The notes under the pieces: model-generated
Told to the model about the DNA's origin: nothing
What the model saw: the letters and a program-made list of their open reading frames with translations, nothing else
The model's database searches: none
Program-made: the position numbers and the translations under genes
Source: Synergistetes bacterium ADurb.Bin155
GTDB lineage: Bacteria; Synergistota; Synergistia; Synergistales; Thermovirgaceae
Length of the DNA: 64,000 bases
Direction: 5' to 3'
NCBI GenBank assembly: GCA_002070395.1
Contig: MWDE01000007.1
Coordinates: 23,631 to 87,630, forward strand
In this document: piece after piece, positions 34,358 through 42,919 of the stretch
Numbering within the stretch: the stretch's first letter is position 1
How the letters are laid out: each line of letters opens with the position of its first letter

Positions 34358-34801
34358 TCAGAGCTTGCCCCAGATCTTGTAGGTGAAAGAGTAGCCTTCG
34401 CTTTCGGCCGCTTCCTTCACCGCCGAACGCACTCTTTTGTAATCGAAGGTGTAGTCGTACTTCTTGCCGAAGAGGCTCGCCTGCTGGTCGACGACACCCT
34501 CCAGCCCCTCGGTGCTCGAAGACACCTTGCTCTTCCTGAAGGAAAGCCCCGGCCCCGGATCGTCGAGCCCGCCGGCGCCCAGTCCGGACTTCGACTCCTT
34601 GAGCATCTCGGTGAAAGTGACCTCCTTGCTGCCCTCATCCACCTTGAACTTCGCTGTGTAGGTCAGTTTCTGTTTGCTCATGAAGGCTTTCCTTTCGGCG
34701 ATGACGCTGTCGAGGCAGAAGACCTCCTTTTTGTCCACGAAGGTTCCAGGGACATCCTTGATCTTTTCGGCTACCCTTTGAAGAACCTTTTCCCTGCTCA
34801 T
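34358..34801 (-). CDS. hypothetical protein, 147 residues
   Basis: A hydrophilic, lysine- and glutamate-rich protein (MSREKVLQRVAEKIKDVPGT at the start, VKEAAESEGYSFTYKIWGKL at the end) with no membrane segment or signal peptide. I do not recognise it. It has GGGAGG upstream of the ATG at 34801 and a good promoter 50 bases upstream, and it is a single gene between a terminator and a divergent diguanylate cyclase. Confidence 0.7.
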   Translation of the reverse strand: MSREKVLQRVAEKIKDVPGTFVDKKEVFCLDSVIAERKAFMSKQKLTYTAKFKVDEGSKEVTFTEMLKESKSGLGAGGLDDPGPGLSFRKSKVSSSTEGLEGVVDQQASLFGKKYDYTFDYKRVRSAVKEAAESEGYSFTYKIWGKL

Positions 34802-34851
34802 GGCACTCCACCCCTCCCTCGAAGGACCGACCTGGAAATTTTGTAATAGGG

Positions 34852-34880
34852 ATTATACCCTTGTTTCTTTACCTGGACAA
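34852..34880 (-). promoter_or_regulatory. predicted promoter of the 147-residue hypothetical gene
   Basis: The minus strand reads TTGTCC (complement of 34875-34880), a 17-base spacer and a perfect TATAAT (complement of 34852-34857). Confidence 0.7.
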
Positions 34881-35079
34881 TGATTTCTTACACTAAAGCT
34901 ACCACCTGCGAGGGCCCCAGGGGCGGCTTTTCGGCCTATTCTCTCGCTGGTAGCCTGGCAGTGTATACTCTCTTCCGAGGCCGGTAACAGGCGTATTCAC
35001 CGTTCCATTGACCGAAAATTGAAAAAATTATAAAATAACGGCGCACCACCCCTGTGAAAAAGAGAGGGGCGGCGGTGGG

Positions 35080-36795
35080 ATGGCGGTAAAGCTCATTATC
35101 TTCATCTCCCTGGTGTTGCAGCTCGCGGCGGCGATCGTGGCCTGCAGGCTCCTCCCCGTATCCCGGCGGCATCCGGGCCTTTATTTGTTCATCGCGGCCG
35201 TGGCCCTGATCCTGGGCCGACGGTTCATCAGCTTTTTCCATGCCCTCTCGGGCGCCGACCCCGCCGGCTACCCCCTGGTCTTTGAGTCCACGGCGCTTGC
35301 GGTGTCGCTGCTGCTCCTTCTGGCGGCGGTCTGGTCGGTGCCCCTCATCCGGCAATATATAACCGACAGTAACGAACTCTTCCAGAAGCACTCGAACATC
35401 TGCCAGGTCATCCACGACCTGGCCGTCCCCGCCTTCGTCCTGGGAAAGGACCACACCGTGACCCACTGGAACAAAGCCTGCGAGAACCTGACCGGCATCG
35501 CCGCCGGGGACATGGTGGGCTCAAAAGACGCCTGGAAGGCCTTCTACCACGAAGCGAGACCCCTCCTGGCGGACCTGATCCTGGATGAGGTCGCGCCGGA
35601 GGAGTACGCCAGGCACTACAGCGACGCCCCCCGTCCGTCGATCACCCTGGAAGGCGGGTGGGAGGTGGAGGCCTTCCTCCCGGCCCTCGGCGAGGGCCGA
35701 TGGATCTCCTTCGCGGCGAGCCCTCTTCGCAACCTCGAAGGGGCCATCTGCGGCGCCATTGAGACCTTCCAGGACACCACCCCCCAGAAGACGGCCGGCC
35801 TTGTCCTTTCCAGGAGCGCCTCGGGACTCCGGACGCTTCACGAGATCACCAGGGAGATCTCGGGTGAGAAAACGTTGCCCGACCTTCTCGATCTGACCGT
35901 CAGGCTGCTCAGGGAAAAGATGCACATCTCGAACGTAACCATCCTGGAAAACGCGGCCGAAAAGAGGGAAAAGGACGTGAGACTGCGCCTCAAGGCTTCC
36001 AGCGGGCTCGATGCCGCCGCCATGGAGAGGCTCACCGAAAACCTGCAGCGATCGGGCCGGGGGCTCAGCACGAGGGCGGCCTTGTCCAGGAAGGTCCTGG
36101 TCACCGCCGACGTCTCAAAGTCCCCGGATTACGTCCCCTTTTTCGAGGGGAGCATTTCGGAGATCGACGTACCGATCCTCGACGGTGAAAGAGTCCTGGG
36201 CGTCGTCACCGTGGAGGGCTACGCTCCCTTCGACTCCCAGGACGAGGAGTTCCTGACGATCCTCTCCGGGCACCTGGCCTCGCTATGGAAATCCCTTGAA
36301 CTGGTGGCCGAGGTCGAGAGCCTGGCCCTGACGGACCAACTGACGGGCCTCCCGAACCGTCGCGCCCTCTTCCAGAGGCTCGACAGCGAGGAAAAAAGGC
36401 TCAACCGGTACGGCGGAAAGATGTCCATCGTCATGATGGATATGACCGGTTTCAAGGAGGTCAACGACACCTACGGGCACCTGATGGGCGATGCCACCCT
36501 GCAGGCCGCGTCGCTTTGCGTCAGAGACAGCCTCAGGGAGTCGGACTTCGTGGCCCGCTTCGGCGGCGACGAGTTCGTCGTCCTTATGCCCGAGACGGGA
36601 GCGGAAGAGGCCGCCGCGGCGACAAAGAGGATCTCGGAAAAGCTGGTGGAAGTCCGAGTCAGCGGCATACCGCTTAAGCTGACGGCCCATTTCGGCCTTT
36701 CCCGTTACCCCGAGGACGGGAAGAAGCTGGCCGCCGTCCTGAAAAAGGCCGACGACAGGATGTGCGAGGAAAAAACGCCCCCTGGGAACAACTAG
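35080..36795 (+). CDS. membrane diguanylate cyclase with PAS and GAF domains
   Basis: A 571-residue protein with three N-terminal membrane helices (residues about 4-24, 30-48 and 68-90), a PAS domain (about 105-240), a GAF domain (about 250-405) and a GGDEF domain (about 410-565). The active-site GGDEF is intact at 495-499, and an RxxD inhibitory site (RESD) sits exactly five residues before it, so it should make c-di-GMP and be feedback-inhibited. The start ATG has a GGTGGGATGG context; the true start is likely here because the first helix begins at once. Its 3' end overlaps the convergent NlpC/P60 gene by four bases. Confidence 0.93.
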   Translation: MAVKLIIFISLVLQLAAAIVACRLLPVSRRHPGLYLFIAAVALILGRRFISFFHALSGADPAGYPLVFESTALAVSLLLLLAAVWSVPLIRQYITDSNELFQKHSNICQVIHDLAVPAFVLGKDHTVTHWNKACENLTGIAAGDMVGSKDAWKAFYHEARPLLADLILDEVAPEEYARHYSDAPRPSITLEGGWEVEAFLPALGEGRWISFAASPLRNLEGAICGAIETFQDTTPQKTAGLVLSRSASGLRTLHEITREISGEKTLPDLLDLTVRLLREKMHISNVTILENAAEKREKDVRLRLKASSGLDAAAMERLTENLQRSGRGLSTRAALSRKVLVTADVSKSPDYVPFFEGSISEIDVPILDGERVLGVVTVEGYAPFDSQDEEFLTILSGHLASLWKSLELVAEVESLALTDQLTGLPNRRALFQRLDSEEKRLNRYGGKMSIVMMDMTGFKEVNDTYGHLMGDATLQAASLCVRDSLRESDFVARFGGDEFVVLMPETGAEEAAAATKRISEKLVEVRVSGIPLKLTAHFGLSRYPEDGKKLAAVLKKADDRMCEEKTPPGNN

Positions 36796-38147
36796 CGGGA
36801 GGGTACGAGGAAGGTCATTCCCAGGAGCCTTTCGGCCAGGTCGCCTCGCCGGGGGTCAAGATTCGCCGCGTCCCTGCCGGGCCGGAGCGTCGTTATGACC
36901 GCTGAACCAACGATATGGCGCCCTTCCTTCCCGTCGCGGAGCGTCCTCACGCCCCACATCGAGTGGAAAACCCAGGGCTCACCACGGTAGGTCCCCAGGT
37001 AGAGCATGATATGCCCGGGCACTGCCAGCAGGGTCGCGAAGGGCACCCCTTCCAGGGCCAGCCTCTCCTCTTTTTCCCGGCCCGGGACCTCGCCGAAGGG
37101 GACGAAGGGGTAAGCCTTGGCCTGGGCCGCCGAATTACGGGGGAGCCAGACGCCGAAGGCGGTGAAGAGGTCCCTCAGGCTCCCCGAACAGTCCCGGTTC
37201 CCCCCCAAGTCGCCCCACCCGTAGGGTTTGCCGAGCATCCTGTCGATGACCATCGCCAGGTTCCACTCCGTCAGGGGCAAAGGCCCGTCGGAGGCCTGCC
37301 CCGGGGAAAGGAGGGCCTCGACCTGGACGGCTTGGCCCTGCTCATCCCTCACCGGTACCGCAATGACCAGGGGCCCGCCCTTGCCGCCCCCCACTACGGG
37401 GAGCACCGCGCCCACCCGGGCGGTGAAGCGGTAGATGCCCCCCGAATCTCTAAGGGCGACATCGTCGTCGATCACGAAGGCAAGGGGCATACCCTGCCAT
37501 TTCTTCGCCAATTCTTCGCTCATGAAGGCGATATCCCTCGAGTCGACCCACCCCGAGGCGTAACCCGTCTCGACGAAAGCCCAGGCCCCGTCGGCGGAAT
37601 AGTGCCCCACGAAGAGGGGCTCGCCGGCCTTCACTCTTGAATTCTGGAGGTAGTCGAAGGGGTAACCTTCTCCTGCGCGGGAAGGGTCCTCGAAGAAGGG
37701 CCTCGAGGTCGGCAGGGCCCTGAGGTCGGTGTCGACACAGGCCACGGCCTTCCGGCTCACCGAGCCCCATTTGTCCAGGTCGCAGAGGATATGGAGGGAA
37801 CGCACCCACTCCCTCGAGTGGGGCCTGAGGTTCTCTCCCCAAGGTTCGCTCTCCTTCCACCGTTCCCAGGCCCACAGGGATTCACCGGGCTCGACCACGG
37901 GGGCGCTCCTGCCCCAGGGAGAGAAGTAGTTTTTCCTGAAAAGGTCCGCCATCTCTTTTTGCGCGGCCTCGTCGATCATGGGGGCCCCGAAATCCTTCCC
38001 CACGAAGCGGAAGGCCGTCCTTGGCGCCTCGAGGGCCGCTACGGGAAAGGGAAGCGATAAAAGCAGCAACAGGAGGAGGAGGGCCGCCGCGGAGAGCGGG
38101 GACCGGCGCTTGCCGGCCGGCGCTGGAAGGGTCTTCATTTGTCCCAT
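36792..38147 (-). CDS. secreted SH3-domain NlpC/P60 peptidoglycan hydrolase
   Basis: About 451 residues with a signal peptide (LLLLLLLSLPFPVAALEAP region), two SH3-like segments in the middle (FVETGYASGWVDSRDIAFM is typical of SH3_6/7) and a C-terminal NlpC/P60 domain. The catalytic cysteine is in GWGDLGGNRDCSGSLRDLF and the histidine in PGHIMLYLG, followed by the FHSMWG strand. Such enzymes cleave gamma-D-glutamyl-diaminopimelate bonds in peptidoglycan. The start may be ATG 38147 (MGQMKTLPA) or 38138; both keep the signal peptide. It is divergent from the deaminase gene. Confidence 0.88.
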   Translation of the reverse strand: MGQMKTLPAPAGKRRSPLSAAALLLLLLLLSLPFPVAALEAPRTAFRFVGKDFGAPMIDEAAQKEMADLFRKNYFSPWGRSAPVVEPGESLWAWERWKESEPWGENLRPHSREWVRSLHILCDLDKWGSVSRKAVACVDTDLRALPTSRPFFEDPSRAGEGYPFDYLQNSRVKAGEPLFVGHYSADGAWAFVETGYASGWVDSRDIAFMSEELAKKWQGMPLAFVIDDDVALRDSGGIYRFTARVGAVLPVVGGGKGGPLVIAVPVRDEQGQAVQVEALLSPGQASDGPLPLTEWNLAMVIDRMLGKPYGWGDLGGNRDCSGSLRDLFTAFGVWLPRNSAAQAKAYPFVPFGEVPGREKEERLALEGVPFATLLAVPGHIMLYLGTYRGEPWVFHSMWGVRTLRDGKEGRHIVGSAVITTLRPGRDAANLDPRRGDLAERLLGMTFLVPSR

Positions 38148-38213
38148 CACTCCCTCGGAGGAGGTTTCCCCCTTTGACGACCTTTCTGATATCTTTGAAG
38201 GGGGGGTGACGGC

Positions 38214-38762
38214 TTGGACAACCGGAGCATGGTGACGAGGTTCCTCGACGTGATAGAGGGGGACATCCTGCCCCTCACCGAGGGTGCGGTGCCCAGGGGG
38301 CACAACATTTTCGGTGCCGCCGTGCTTCGGGCCCGCGACTTATCCCTGGTGGTCGCGGCCACGAACGAAAGGGGCGCCGACCCCACCCTTCACGGGGAAA
38401 TGGCGGCTATCCGGGCCTTTTTCAGGGACAAGGGGCACCCCGACCCCGCCGACACTGTCTTTTTGGCCACCCACGAGCCCTGTTCCATGTGCCTTTCCGC
38501 CCTCGCCTGGTCAGGGTTCCGGAAGATCTACTTCCTCTTCACCTACGAGGAGACCCGCGACGACTTCAGGATGGGCGACGATCTGCGGATCCTGGCCGAG
38601 GTCTTTTCGACGACGGTACCCTCGAGGAAGAACTCCTATTTCGAACTGGTCCCCCTACGGGGCATGATAGCCTCGCTGACCGAGCCGGAGCCCCTCCTGG
38701 AGAGGGTCGCCGGGCTCAAGGGGACCTACAAGGCTCTTTCCGAAAAAGTCCTTACCGCCTAA
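38214..38762 (+). CDS. cytidine/deoxycytidylate deaminase-like nucleoside deaminase
   Basis: A 182-residue zinc deaminase with the motifs HGEMAAIRAF (zinc His and catalytic Glu) and PCSMCLSALAWSG (two zinc cysteines), as in guanine deaminase and tRNA adenosine deaminase relatives. The longer C-terminal part distinguishes it from TadA. The start is TTG at 38214, preceded by GGGGGGGTGACGGC; the first ATG in frame is five codons later. Substrate cannot be named. It overlaps the convergent ferritin-like gene by four bases. Confidence 0.88.
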   Translation: MDNRSMVTRFLDVIEGDILPLTEGAVPRGHNIFGAAVLRARDLSLVVAATNERGADPTLHGEMAAIRAFFRDKGHPDPADTVFLATHEPCSMCLSALAWSGFRKIYFLFTYEETRDDFRMGDDLRILAEVFSTTVPSRKNSYFELVPLRGMIASLTEPEPLLERVAGLKGTYKALSEKVLTA

Positions 38763-39268
38763 AAGGGCTCGAACCCCATCTCGCTCATGAACTCCCGCTG
38801 CAGCACCCGGTACTGTTCGTCGATGTACTCCTGGTGCCCGCTCTCCCACTCGGAGAGCATCTCGAGGACCCTGCGGCCCTCGGGGTCGTCCATGGTGCGG
38901 GCGGCGTTGTTGTAGAAGTTCCTGAAATCGGTCTCGATGGCGAGGGCCATCCTCAGAACGCTGAAATCGGAGGACATCTCACCCAGGGGCGGCTCGACGG
39001 CTGTGCCGACCCTCTTTTCCAGGATGATGCCGCCGGCCTTTTCCATCTCCTCGACGGGCAGAGCCGCGTCGGCCCACTTTCCCGTCTCGCCCAGGCTGAC
39101 CTTGTGCTGCTTCAGGAAATCGTAGTGCCCCTTCTCCCACTCGGCCAGGTTCGCCAGGAGGCTCCTGGTGTCGGCCCTGCTCACCTTCTGCAGCGAGTCG
39201 AGGTAGAAATCCCTGGCCTCGAGCTCCATCCTCATGGCGAAATCCACGATCCGCTCCGCCTTTTTCAT
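38759..39268 (-). CDS. ferritin-like/rubrerythrin-type diiron protein
   Basis: About 169 residues forming two helical pairs with the repeated diiron pattern: E in ELEARDFY, ExxH in EWEKGHYDF, E in AIETDFRNFY and ExxH in EWESGHQEY. It lacks the rubredoxin domain of true rubrerythrin, resembling erythrin-type ferritin-like proteins that handle peroxide or iron in anaerobes. ATG 39268 (MKKAERIVDF) starts at the first helix; a GGGGGTG lies upstream. Confidence 0.88.
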   Translation of the reverse strand: MKKAERIVDFAMRMELEARDFYLDSLQKVSRADTRSLLANLAEWEKGHYDFLKQHKVSLGETGKWADAALPVEEMEKAGGIILEKRVGTAVEPPLGEMSSDFSVLRMALAIETDFRNFYNNAARTMDDPEGRRVLEMLSEWESGHQEYIDEQYRVLQREFMSEMGFEPF

Positions 39269-39361
39269 TTGCCGCACCCCCGACATGATATTGTGCCAGT
39301 CTTTTGATTCTATCAGTAAGGAAGGGGGTAAAAAGCGCGGCGGCCTTTGGATAATGGATAC

Positions 39362-39394
39362 AAAAAAGCGGCCCCCGACCTCATCGGGAGCCGC
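39362..39394 (-). terminator. intrinsic terminator after selD
   Basis: On the minus strand GCGGCTCCCGA and TCGGGGGCCGC (39384-39394 and 39368-39378) form an 11-bp stem, followed by six Ts. Confidence 0.9.
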
Positions 39395-39407
39395 CCTGGT
39401 CCGGTCC

Positions 39408-40442
39408 TTACCAAATCCTTATTCTTTCAGGCCCTTCGACAAAAACACCGATCTTAGCCGCATGGGGGAACCCGGCTTCATGGCATGCCTCGAGGAACCG
39501 CCCTGCGGCCCCCTCGCTCACGGCCAGCAGGAGCCCACCCGAGGTCTGGGCGTCGAAAAGCAGGGCCGGAAGGGCCCCGGGCATCTTTTCCAGGCCCTCT
39601 ACCCTCGGGGCGTATAGTTCCATGTTTCGATTGGAGCCGCCGGGGATAAAGCCCATCTCGGCCTTCTCGAGCGCCCCGGGCAGCAGGGGCAGTTCGCCGG
39701 GGGAGAGCCTCGCCTCCAGGCTTCCATCGGAGAGCATGTCCAGGAGGTGCCCCGCCAGGCTGAAACCCGTCACGTCGGTGCAGGCGTGGACCTCCGCCAA
39801 CAGTTCCCCGGGCAGCCTCGCCGGAAGGTCGTTGAGGGCGCGCATGGACCTGACGGCGGCCTCCGTCTCCCCGGGGTCGGCCGCCCCGGCCTTTATGGCC
39901 GTCGCTACCAGGCCCGTGCCCAGGGGCTTTGTGAGGATGAGCGCGTCGCCGGGGCGGACTCCCGTGACCTTCCACATCTTCGCGGCGTCGACCTCGCCGA
40001 AGACCGCGAGGCCGTACTTGGGCTCTCCGTCGTCGACGCTGTGGCCGCCGGCGAGGACGGCCCCAGCCGCGTTAACCCTCTCCTGACCGCCCTTGAGGAT
40101 CTCCGACAGCACCTCCAGCGGTTCGCAGGTGACGGGGAAGCCGACGATGTTCAGGGCCACCAGCGGCCTACCGCCCATGGCGTAGACATCGCTCAGCGCG
40201 TTGGCGGCGGCGATCTGGCCGTAAGTGAAGGGGTCGTCCACCACGGGAGTTATGAAATCGAGGGTCATGATGGCCGTCCTCTTCCCGTCGATCATCCAGG
40301 TGGCGGCGTCCTCGCCCTTGTCCCAACTGGTGAACAGGAACCCGTTCTCCTGGGGGGGAAGCGCCTTCAGTATCTCTTTCAGGTCCGCCGGACCTATTTT
40401 GGCCGCTCAGCCGCTACTGTGCGACAGCTCAGTAAGCCGCAT
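39408..40442 (-). CDS. selD: selenide, water dikinase (selenophosphate synthase), a selenoprotein with in-frame UGA
   Basis: A 344-residue enzyme making selenophosphate from selenide and ATP. The reading frame starts at ATG 40442, seven bases after GAGGAGG, and reads MRLTELSHSSG-Sec-AAKIGPADL, where codon 12 is TGA (40407-40409). This is the active-site position that is Cys or Sec in all SelD (GCAAKI/GUAAKI), so UGA is read as selenocysteine. Without read-through only the fragment from 40295 downstream appears. A hairpin suited to a bacterial SECIS lies 11 bases after the UGA. The remaining kinase domain is complete. It lies directly downstream of a RAYT element end and probably has no promoter of its own. 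Confidence 0.95.
40381..40395 (-). promoter_or_regulatory. candidate bSECIS hairpin in selD
   Basis: On the minus strand AGGTCC, loop GGC, GGACCT form a perfect 6-bp stem with a G-containing apical loop, 11 bases 3' of the Sec UGA, where SelB-binding hairpins of bacterial selenoprotein mRNAs lie. Confidence 0.7.
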
Positions 40443-40459
40443 GGTGAAACCTCCTCATT

Positions 40460-41496
40460 GGGGTCAGGTCTACACTTTTGACTATTTCAGCTTTTCCCCT
40501 ATTTCCCGGACCCTTTCCTTCAACTCCCTGTCCTTTTCCATCCTGCCCTCAAGCCTCCGGCAGGTACGGTTCACCCCCGATTCCGTCAACCCGTAAAGGT
40601 CCCCTATCTCTTTAAGCTTAGCACCACTGAACCTCCAGCAGAGGTAGATGCCCGCCATCCTTGCCAGCTTGTCCTCCCCGGGGAAAACCTCTTCAGAAGC
40701 CGCCTTGATATCCTCCAGGGCGGGGCCACCGGCCAGTTCCCTCAGCGCCGGAAGGTCACGGCCCGGCTCCATGCCTTCCAGGTACTTCTCCCTGATGTCC
40801 CTGATGAACTCGTCGGTGCCGAGGATCGTCGAGGCGATCGAACCGGCAAGGGGGTCCACACCCTCTTCGCCGACGGCCTCCATCAAGTAGGCCCTGTAGT
40901 TTCCGGGGCGGTCCTTTTCGGACGGGCCGAAATACCCCAGGACGAGGCCCGTCGAGAGCCAGGAGGGGGCGGAGCCGTCGAGGTACCGGGGGCAGCTGCT
41001 CCAATGGTACTCCTCCGGGGATGAGACCATCTTCGCCCTGACGGGGTTCAGGTGGATGTAGCGCGAAAGTTCAGCGGCGTAGGCGTCGGCCTCGACCAGG
41101 GTTGCCTTGTAGCGGCCCTGGAGTAGGTGACCTGCCCGCTGATGCTTCAGGTTGAAGTAGGTGGTGTAGGACCCGTTGATATGCTTCATCACGCGCGAGA
41201 GGTTCCCGTCGGGGGTCTCCACCATCAGGTGGTAGTGGTTGCTCATGAGGCAGTAGGCGTGGAACACCGCCCCATGCCTCTCCCAGGCCGATGACAGGTA
41301 CGAAAGGAATTTTTCCCTGTCCCGCGTGGTCCTGAAGATATCCTTCTTTTCATTGCCTCGGGACATCACGTGGTACAAGGCGCCGGGGTATTCGATCCTC
41401 AAAGGCCTGGCCAAGGGGAAAACCTCCCGTCGGGTAAGGAACGATCATGATTTTCCCCGATGAAGCCGGATTAGTCAAAAGTGTAGACCTGACCCC
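40460..41496. mobile_element. autonomous REP-associated tyrosine transposase element, copy C
   Basis: A 1037-bp element bounded by the same perfect 23-bp inverted repeat (40460-40482 and 41474-41496) that bounds the two short elements at 7726 and 11353. It contains one gene, a Y1 transposase, whose stop codon uses the last base of the left repeat. Identical ends on a transposase-bearing and two empty copies identify the latter as derivatives. The left end lies 17 bases before the selD start codon. Confidence 0.92.
40482..41414 (-). CDS. REP-associated tyrosine transposase (Y1/HUH, RAYT)
   Basis: A 310-residue protein starting MARPLRIEYPGALYHVMSRG, the standard RAYT beginning. The HUH metal-binding motif is NHYHLM, and the catalytic tyrosine is probably that in SRYIHLNPVRA, both in the first half. 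The C-terminal part (about 230-300) contains a helix-turn-helix resembling the DnaA C-terminal domain (IGDLYGLTESGVNRTCRRLEG in parts). These enzymes cut and rejoin single-stranded DNA at short palindromic repeats. The frame is intact. It would act on the 23-bp ends of its own and the two miniature elements. Confidence 0.93.
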   Translation of the reverse strand: MARPLRIEYPGALYHVMSRGNEKKDIFRTTRDREKFLSYLSSAWERHGAVFHAYCLMSNHYHLMVETPDGNLSRVMKHINGSYTTYFNLKHQRAGHLLQGRYKATLVEADAYAAELSRYIHLNPVRAKMVSSPEEYHWSSCPRYLDGSAPSWLSTGLVLGYFGPSEKDRPGNYRAYLMEAVGEEGVDPLAGSIASTILGTDEFIRDIREKYLEGMEPGRDLPALRELAGGPALEDIKAASEEVFPGEDKLARMAGIYLCWRFSGAKLKEIGDLYGLTESGVNRTCRRLEGRMEKDRELKERVREIGEKLK

Positions 41497-41758
41497 GCTC
41501 TTCCAGGTTTAATATGATAGGGTTGCAATAAGCTCCAAGGCAGGGAGAGGAACCCGGGCGAAATCACTGGGGAATGAAACGAGATATCGCCTGGTTGGGG
41601 CATCGGGGCCCGGTTTTTCGGAGGACGGGGTTCTCAGAAATCCTGGTCTCAACTCGGAAATCCATGGCCTCAACCAGAGGTTGAGGGTTCCCATTTTTAT
41701 TATTTTCGATGAGGGCTGTTCCTATGTTGAAGATACAAGGAAGTTACAACCTACGATA

Positions 41759-42919
41759 ATGTTCAAGTTGGCTGTTCTTTCCCTGTCCCTACTTACTTTG
41801 ATGTCCAACAGCGCCGTATCTCCGGCCCTTGGGGAAATCAGTGATTATTTTTGTTTTGCCGGCAAGAGCCTTATCCACCTTATCCCGGTAGCTCATTCCC
41901 TAACGATAGTCCCTACTATTTTCTTTGTTGGACGCCTTTCAAGAGTTTTCCCCGGTAAGGCCTTGCTCGTTTTTGGACTTTCGGTTTTTACCCTGTCGGG
42001 GACGGTAGGGGGTCTTGTCTCCAACATATTTACTCTACTGTTGACTAGGCTCTTCATGGGTTTCGGCCTTGGCCTGGTGATCCCCTTTTCTACGGCATTG
42101 ATTTCGGATTTTTTCGAAGGGGATGAAAAGACCAGGCTGATGGGCCTTTCCAGTTCTCTTAATATGTTTGGTGGGATGATTGCCCTGCTCGTTGCGGGAC
42201 AGCTGGCTTCCTTTTCCTGGAGACTACCTTTTTTGATTTATTCTTTCGGTATTCCTGTTCTTGGTTTGACCATCCGCTACCTACCCAACCTGGCTATAAG
42301 CGCCACCGAAGAAGCTACCGCTGGAACAGGCCCTGGAAAGTCCATCCTGCCGATAGTGCTGTCGATGTTTTTATTTAACCTGGTTTTCTTTATTCTCACT
42401 CCCACCATGGCCTTTTATCTTCGCTACAGCGGCCTCGGTGACAGCAGGGTAACGGGAATGGTCATTGCTTCCGCGAATATTGGAGGTTTCGCTGCGGGTA
42501 TTTTGTTGCCCCAGACAAGGAAAACCTTGGGAAAATATTTTATTCCGGTTGTCCTTTTTTCGATTGGAATAGGGTTTATCTTGCTATCGAAGGCGACCCT
42601 GATCGCTGTCGTTTTCCTGGGCACCATTGTTATCGGCTTTGCCAATAGGTCCATCTACCCTCTTTTTTTCCTGAAAGTGACGGAAAACACCACGCCGACG
42701 GAAGCAATCCGAAGAACTTCTCTATTAAGCACAATGGTGTACCTAGGGCAGTTCATGGCCCCTATCTTCCAGCAATTTGTCGGTATAGCTTTTCAAAGAC
42801 CCGATATACGTTTCCTATACGGTTTTGTGGCCGTCCTTTCGATAGCCGCATCTTTCCCATTTTTTACCTATTCTTCAATCAAGAGGGAAAATGCTCTCCA
42901 GGCGACAAAAAAGGAATAG
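41759..42919 (+). CDS. MFS transporter in an AT-richer segment
   Basis: About 386 residues with roughly twelve membrane helices. The segment LTRLFMGFGLGLVIPFSTALIS (in parts) is the usual MFS fourth-helix motif, and a basic loop follows helix 2 (VGRLSRVFPGK, a variant of the MFS loop signature). It resembles drug or small-metabolite efflux carriers. The start is uncertain: ATG 41759 (MFKLAVLSLSLL) has AAGGAAG 15 bases upstream; a TTG at 41681 in the same frame would add 26 residues. Its codon and base use is more AT-rich than all its neighbours, suggesting recent acquisition. Confidence 0.82.
   Translation: MFKLAVLSLSLLTLMSNSAVSPALGEISDYFCFAGKSLIHLIPVAHSLTIVPTIFFVGRLSRVFPGKALLVFGLSVFTLSGTVGGLVSNIFTLLLTRLFMGFGLGLVIPFSTALISDFFEGDEKTRLMGLSSSLNMFGGMIALLVAGQLASFSWRLPFLIYSFGIPVLGLTIRYLPNLAISATEEATAGTGPGKSILPIVLSMFLFNLVFFILTPTMAFYLRYSGLGDSRVTGMVIASANIGGFAAGILLPQTRKTLGKYFIPVVLFSIGIGFILLSKATLIAVVFLGTIVIGFANRSIYPLFFLKVTENTTPTEAIRRTSLLSTMVYLGQFMAPIFQQFVGIAFQRPDIRFLYGFVAVLSIAASFPFFTYSSIKRENALQATKKE

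Noticed and set aside
39408..40295. SelD as a 295-residue protein starting at an internal ATG
   Set aside because: The catalytic N terminus lies upstream and is joined in frame through a UGA at the Sec/Cys position with its own ribosome binding site.
7726..41496. The repeated 23-bp sequence as a CRISPR or direct-repeat array
   Set aside because: The copies occur as inverted pairs bounding three separate segments, not as regularly spaced direct repeats.
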